Part shown: positions 21,287 to 24,515 of the stretch, one piece after another
How positions within the stretch are numbered: the first letter of the stretch is position 1
Layout of the letters: each line of letters opens with the position of its first letter
Assembly: GCA_022785155.1 (NCBI GenBank)
Contig: JALFRH010000083.1
Span: 1 to 24,515, forward strand
DNA length: 24,515 nucleotides
Direction of reading: 5' to 3'
Origin: Spirochaetales bacterium
GTDB lineage: Bacteria > Spirochaetota > Spirochaetia > Sphaerochaetales > Sphaerochaetaceae
The notes under the pieces: model-generated
Database searches by the model: none
The model's input: the letters and a program-made list of their open reading frames with translations, nothing else
What the model was told of the DNA's origin: nothing
Made by a program: the position numbers and the translations under genes

Positions 21287-23215
21287 ATGGGAAAAATTAT
21301 TGGTATTGACCTTGGAACAACAAATAGCTGTGTTGCAGTTATGGAAGGCAACGAGCCTACAGTAATTGCAAATAGTGAAGGAGATAGAACTACTCCAAGT
21401 GTGGTAGCCTTCAAGGGTGCTGACAGACTTGTAGGTAAGCCTGCCAAGAACCAGATGGTTACAAATCCTGAGAACACAATCTATTCTATAAAGAGATTCA
21501 TGGGAAGAAAGTACCATGAAGTTACTGAAGAGACAAAGATGGTTCCTTACAAGGTGACCAGCGCTTCAGGAGATGAAATCAAAATCGATGTAGACGGAAA
21601 GCTCTACTCACCTCAGGAGATTTCTGCAATCGTTCTTCAGAAGATGAAGAAGACAGCCGAAGACTTCCTTGGTGAAGAAGTTACTGAAGCAGTCATCACT
21701 GTTCCTGCTTACTTCAACGACGCCCAGCGTCAGGCAACAAAGGATGCCGGAAGAATCGCAGGATTGGAAGTAAAGAGAATCGTCAACGAGCCTACAGCAG
21801 CAGCTCTTGCCTATGGCTTCGGCAAGGATTCTTCAAAGGAAGAGAAGATCGCTGTATACGACTTCGGTGGTGGTACATTCGATATCTCAATCTTGGAGCT
21901 TGGTGATGGAGTATTTGAAGTAAAGAGTACAAACGGTGATACACACCTTGGTGGAGATAACATCGACCAGGTCATCATCGAGTGGCTTGTCTCCGACTTC
22001 AACAGGGAATATGGCATCGACCTTTCAAAGGATAAGATGGCTCTCCAGAGACTTAAGGAAGCTGCTGAGCAGGCAAAGATCACTCTTTCTTCTTCTACTC
22101 AGACAACCATCAACCTCCCATTCATCACAGCTGACGCTACAGGTCCTAAGCACCTTCAGAAGGAGCTTACAAGAGCTAAATTCGAGCAGATGATCGAACC
22201 ACTTGTCGAGAAGACAAAGATTCCTTGCATGAATGCTCTCAGAGATGCAGGCTTGTCAGCATCTGATATCGATGAAGTCGTACTTGTCGGTGGCTCGACA
22301 AGAATCCCAATGGTACAGGAAGCTGTAAAGAAGCTCTTTGGCAAGGAACCACACAAGGGTGTAAACCCAGATGAAGTAGTTGCAGTAGGTGCATCTATTC
22401 AGGGTGGTATTCTCAAGGGAGACGTAAAGGATGTCCTTCTTTTGGATGTCACACCGCTTTCACTTGGAATCGAGACTCTTGGCGGAGTAACAACAAAGCT
22501 TATTGAGAGAAATACAACTATTCCTACAAGAAAGAGTCAGATCTTCTCCACGGCATCTGATGGCCAGACAGCTGTTTCAATCCATGTTCTCCAGGGTGAA
22601 AGAGAGCTTGCTTCACAGAACAGAACGCTTGGTATGTTCAACCTTGAAGGAATCGCTCCGGCACCAAGAGGAGTACCTCAGATTGAAGTAACCTTCGATA
22701 TCGATGCCAACGGTATCGTCCACGTATCTGCAAAGGATCTTGGAACAGGTAAGGAACAGAAGATCAGAATCGAATCTTCTTCAGGTCTCAGCGAAGCAGA
22801 CATTGAAAAGATGGTCAAGGAAGCCGAAGCCCACGCTGAAGATGACAAGAAGGCCAGAGAGACAATCGAGGCAAAGAACAATGCCGAGACACTCTGCTAT
22901 TCTACAGAGAAGGCCCTCAAGGAATATGGAGATAAGATTTCTGCTCAAGAAAAGGCAAACATCGAAGCTGCAGTAAAGGATTTGAGAGATACATTGGCTT
23001 CTTCCAACGCTTCTCTTGAAGAAATCAAGGGCAAGACAGAGAAGCTCCAGGAAGTATCAATGCAGCTTGGACAGAAGGTCTATGAGGCTGCCCAGCAGGC
23101 TCAGAATGCACAGAACAGTGCAAATAGCTCCAATAGTGCTCCAAACGAGGGTGCAAGCGGCAACACTTCATCCAACGGCGACACAATGGATGCAGACTTC
23201 GAGGAAGTAAAATAA
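21287..23215 (+). CDS. dnaK: Chaperone protein DnaK (Hsp70)
   Basis: DnaK (642 residues) is the ATP-driven chaperone that holds unfolded segments of proteins. The nucleotide-binding domain has the phosphate loop GIDLGTTNSCVAVMEG at the start, TVPAYFNDAQRQATKDAG, VYDFGGGTFDISIL and VLVGGSTRIPMVQ. The hydrophobic interdomain linker is KDVLLLDVTPLSLG. The substrate domain carries ITKLIERNTTIP-like TTKLIERNTTIPTRKSQIF. A helical lid follows, ending in a Ser/Asn/Gly-rich tail and DADFEEVK, the bacterial type of acidic end. Length and all key motifs are normal. It is flanked by grpE and dnaJ, its co-chaperones. Confidence 0.99.
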   Translation: MGKIIGIDLGTTNSCVAVMEGNEPTVIANSEGDRTTPSVVAFKGADRLVGKPAKNQMVTNPENTIYSIKRFMGRKYHEVTEETKMVPYKVTSASGDEIKIDVDGKLYSPQEISAIVLQKMKKTAEDFLGEEVTEAVITVPAYFNDAQRQATKDAGRIAGLEVKRIVNEPTAAALAYGFGKDSSKEEKIAVYDFGGGTFDISILELGDGVFEVKSTNGDTHLGGDNIDQVIIEWLVSDFNREYGIDLSKDKMALQRLKEAAEQAKITLSSSTQTTINLPFITADATGPKHLQKELTRAKFEQMIEPLVEKTKIPCMNALRDAGLSASDIDEVVLVGGSTRIPMVQEAVKKLFGKEPHKGVNPDEVVAVGASIQGGILKGDVKDVLLLDVTPLSLGIETLGGVTTKLIERNTTIPTRKSQIFSTASDGQTAVSIHVLQGERELASQNRTLGMFNLEGIAPAPRGVPQIEVTFDIDANGIVHVSAKDLGTGKEQKIRIESSSGLSEADIEKMVKEAEAHAEDDKKARETIEAKNNAETLCYSTEKALKEYGDKISAQEKANIEAAVKDLRDTLASSNASLEEIKGKTEKLQEVSMQLGQKVYEAAQQAQNAQNSANSSNSAPNEGASGNTSSNGDTMDADFEEVK

Positions 23216-23236
23216 AAGAATCCTCAAAGACACTCT

Positions 23237-23264
23237 AAGCAGCATGGATTCCATGCTGCTTTCT
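23237..23264 (+). terminator. Hairpin between dnaK and dnaJ, possible partial terminator
   Basis: AAGCAGCATGG (23237-23247) pairs perfectly with CCATGCTGCTT (23251-23261) around ATT, giving an 11-bp stem. The stem base is followed by TTTCTGTG, a weak U tract. It may act as an attenuator that makes less dnaJ than dnaK mRNA, or as a 3'-end stabiliser of dnaK mRNA. No clear promoter is visible in the remaining 19 nt before the dnaJ ATG, so dnaJ is probably reached by read-through. Confidence 0.6.
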
Positions 23265-23283
23265 GTGTAATATAGGACGTGTT

Positions 23284-24402
23284 ATGGCAAAGAGAGATTA
23301 TTATGAAGTACTGGGCATCAACAAAGGTGCCACAGATGATGAGATAAAGAAGGCTTATAGAAAAGTAGCTATGGCCAACCATCCTGATACTCATCCAAAT
23401 GACAAGGACGCGGAAGAGAGATTCAAGGAGGCCAGTGAAGCCTACGAAGTACTTTCCGACCCAAAGAAAAAGGCTGCTTATGACCAATATGGCTTTGCAG
23501 GCGTAGACGGTATGGGCGGCGCCGGCGGCGGATATCAGAATGTATATAGGGACTTCAGCGATATTTTCGGTGGAAGTGGCGGTTTCTCTGATATTTTCTC
23601 TTCTTTCTTCGGCGGAGGCGGTGGCCAGAGAAGAAGTGCAAACTCTCCTCAGCAGGGACAGTCTTTGAGATATGATCTCACAATAGACTTTAAGGAAGCT
23701 GCTTTTGGTTGTAAGAAGGAGATATCCTTTGCCCATGATGACACTTGTCCTTCTTGTCATGGAGCAGGAGGAAGTGGAAGGCATACTTGTCCTACCTGTG
23801 GAGGAAGCGGTCAGGTGGTGTCCGGCGGCGGATTCTTCCAAATGGCTCAGACTTGCCGCACTTGCCGTGGAACAGGTACTGTGGTCGATAACCCATGCGC
23901 AGAGTGCCACGGTACAGGAAGTATCAGAAAGAATGAGAAGGTAAGTGTTACAATTCCTGCTGGAAGCGACGATGGAACAAGGCTTACTTTAAGAGGAAAG
24001 GGCGATGCCGGTTCAAACGGCGGCCCGAACGGAGATCTCATTCTTGTAATAAGAGTACGCCCTGACAAATACTTTGTAAGAGATGGAAACGACGTATATC
24101 TTCAGATTCCTATCTCCTTTGTCCAGGCTTCTCTGGGTGATACCATTCAGGTTCCTACAATCGATGGAACTGATGTCATGGTGGATATCCCTGAAGGGAC
24201 ACAGAGTGGAAAACTTCTTCGTCTAAGAGGAAAGGGTGTTCCTGTACTAAGGGGAAATAACGCCAGAGGCGATATGTATCTCAAGATAGTTGTAGAAACA
24301 CCAAAGAGACTTGGATTGAAGGAAAGAAAGCTTATGAAAGAGCTTTATGATGCAGTAAGCCCCACAAAGGCGCCGAAACCGGTTCCTTTTGATAACGACT
24401 AG
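23284..24402 (+). CDS. dnaJ: Chaperone protein DnaJ (Hsp40)
   Basis: DnaJ (372 residues) delivers substrates to DnaK and stimulates its ATPase. The J domain has DYYEVLGINKGATDDEIKKAY and HPD at residues 33-35. A Gly/Phe-rich region covers about 70-118. The zinc domain has four CxxCxGxG-type repeats with cysteine pairs at 155/158, 169/172, 191/194 and 205/208. The C-terminal beta domains include DLILVIRVRPDKYFVRDGNDV, QVPTIDG and LLRLRGKGVPVLRG. It is a full-length type I DnaJ. AGGA (23274-23277) precedes the ATG. The stop overlaps the ribosome-binding site of the next gene. Confidence 0.98.
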   Translation: MAKRDYYEVLGINKGATDDEIKKAYRKVAMANHPDTHPNDKDAEERFKEASEAYEVLSDPKKKAAYDQYGFAGVDGMGGAGGGYQNVYRDFSDIFGGSGGFSDIFSSFFGGGGGQRRSANSPQQGQSLRYDLTIDFKEAAFGCKKEISFAHDDTCPSCHGAGGSGRHTCPTCGGSGQVVSGGGFFQMAQTCRTCRGTGTVVDNPCAECHGTGSIRKNEKVSVTIPAGSDDGTRLTLRGKGDAGSNGGPNGDLILVIRVRPDKYFVRDGNDVYLQIPISFVQASLGDTIQVPTIDGTDVMVDIPEGTQSGKLLRLRGKGVPVLRGNNARGDMYLKIVVETPKRLGLKERKLMKELYDAVSPTKAPKPVPFDND

Positions 24403-24410
24403 GAGGAAAG

Positions 24411-24515
24411 ATGGGAGAGAGAATCTACGGTTTCCATGCTATAGAAGAAGCGCTTAAAAAAGCAGGTATGGGTTCCACTATATATCTCCAGAGAAACGGA
24501 GGAGAAAGAATTCAG
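24411..24515 (+). CDS. TrmH/RlmB-family RNA 2'-O-methyltransferase, N-terminal fragment (3' end outside window)
   Basis: Only the first 35 codons are present. They read MGERIYGFHAIEEALKKAG and then STIYLQRNGGERIQ. The YGFHAIEEAL pattern is typical of the substrate-binding domain at the start of TrmH/RlmB-type enzymes, which methylate the 2'-O of a guanosine in 23S rRNA (G2251 for RlmB). The SPOUT catalytic domain with its knot lies beyond the window, so the exact subfamily is unproven. A near-perfect AGGAGGAAAG ribosome-binding site (24401-24410) overlaps the dnaJ stop, so coupling to dnaJ is likely. Confidence 0.8.
   Translation, partial: MGERIYGFHAIEEALKKAGMGSTIYLQRNGGERIQ

Noticed and set aside
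1..24515. Mobile elements, CRISPR arrays, tRNA or rRNA genes, defence genes
   Set aside because: No terminal repeats, transposase or integrase motifs, regular short repeats, or tRNA/rRNA signatures were seen. The window is core housekeeping sequence throughout.

Overview
This 24.5 kb window is a bacterial core-genome segment. It most likely comes from a spirochaete (Spirochaetia, Treponema/Sphaerochaeta-like or an uncultured relative). The evidence for this is: a membrane-anchored coiled-coil protein of the spirochaete-restricted SpiroCoCo type; the compact order secY-rpmJ-rpsM-rpsK-rpoA-rplQ with no adk, map, infA or rpsD, followed directly by rny, which as I recall also occurs in Borrelia; and a GerMN-domain protein in what looks like a non-spore-former. 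Genus cannot be assigned from the sequence alone. Base composition is moderate and uniform, and I see no insertion sequences, phage genes, tRNAs, rRNAs or CRISPR arrays.

Region 1 (1-13093) is one long rightward gene-expression operon. It starts with the 3' end of tuf, then carries the S10, spc and alpha gene sets: rpsJ, rplC, rplD, rplW, rplB, rpsS, rplV, rpsC, rplP, rpmC, rpsQ, rplN, rplX, rplE, rpsN, rpsH, rplF, rplR, rpsE, rpmD, rplO, secY, rpmJ, rpsM, rpsK, rpoA, rplQ. Genes are 0-20 nt apart or overlap, except at two structured gaps: tuf/rpsJ (a strong interrupted hairpin) and rpsK/rpoA (two tandem hairpins where many bacteria carry rpsD). A run of hairpins and a good intrinsic terminator closes the operon after rplQ.

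Region 2 (13094-15504) has a putative promoter followed by rny (RNase Y) and ymdB (a calcineurin-like phosphodiesterase), joined by a GTGA stop/start overlap. This is the pair known from Bacillus.

Region 3 (15494-16153) holds the only leftward gene. It encodes a small membrane-anchored GerMN-domain protein whose 3' end overlaps the 3' end of ymdB by 11 bp.

Region 4 (16154-20464) is a tight rightward group: der (ribosome-assembly GTPase with a long basic tail), a HAD-family hydrolase (1-nt overlap) and a 685-residue SpiroCoCo coiled-coil membrane protein (10-nt gap). This is the least understood part of the window.

Region 5 (20465-24515) is the chaperone group grpE, dnaK, dnaJ, followed by the 5' end of a TrmH/RlmB-type rRNA methyltransferase gene. 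grpE and dnaK are each preceded by a similarly spaced promoter-like element; no CIRCE operator and no adjacent hrcA is visible.

The genes cover protein synthesis, secretion, transcription, mRNA turnover, ribosome assembly and protein folding. No clearly new defence or mobile system is present. The most unusual items are the der-HAD-SpiroCoCo cluster, the orphan GerMN gene, and several structured RNA segments at operon junctions.
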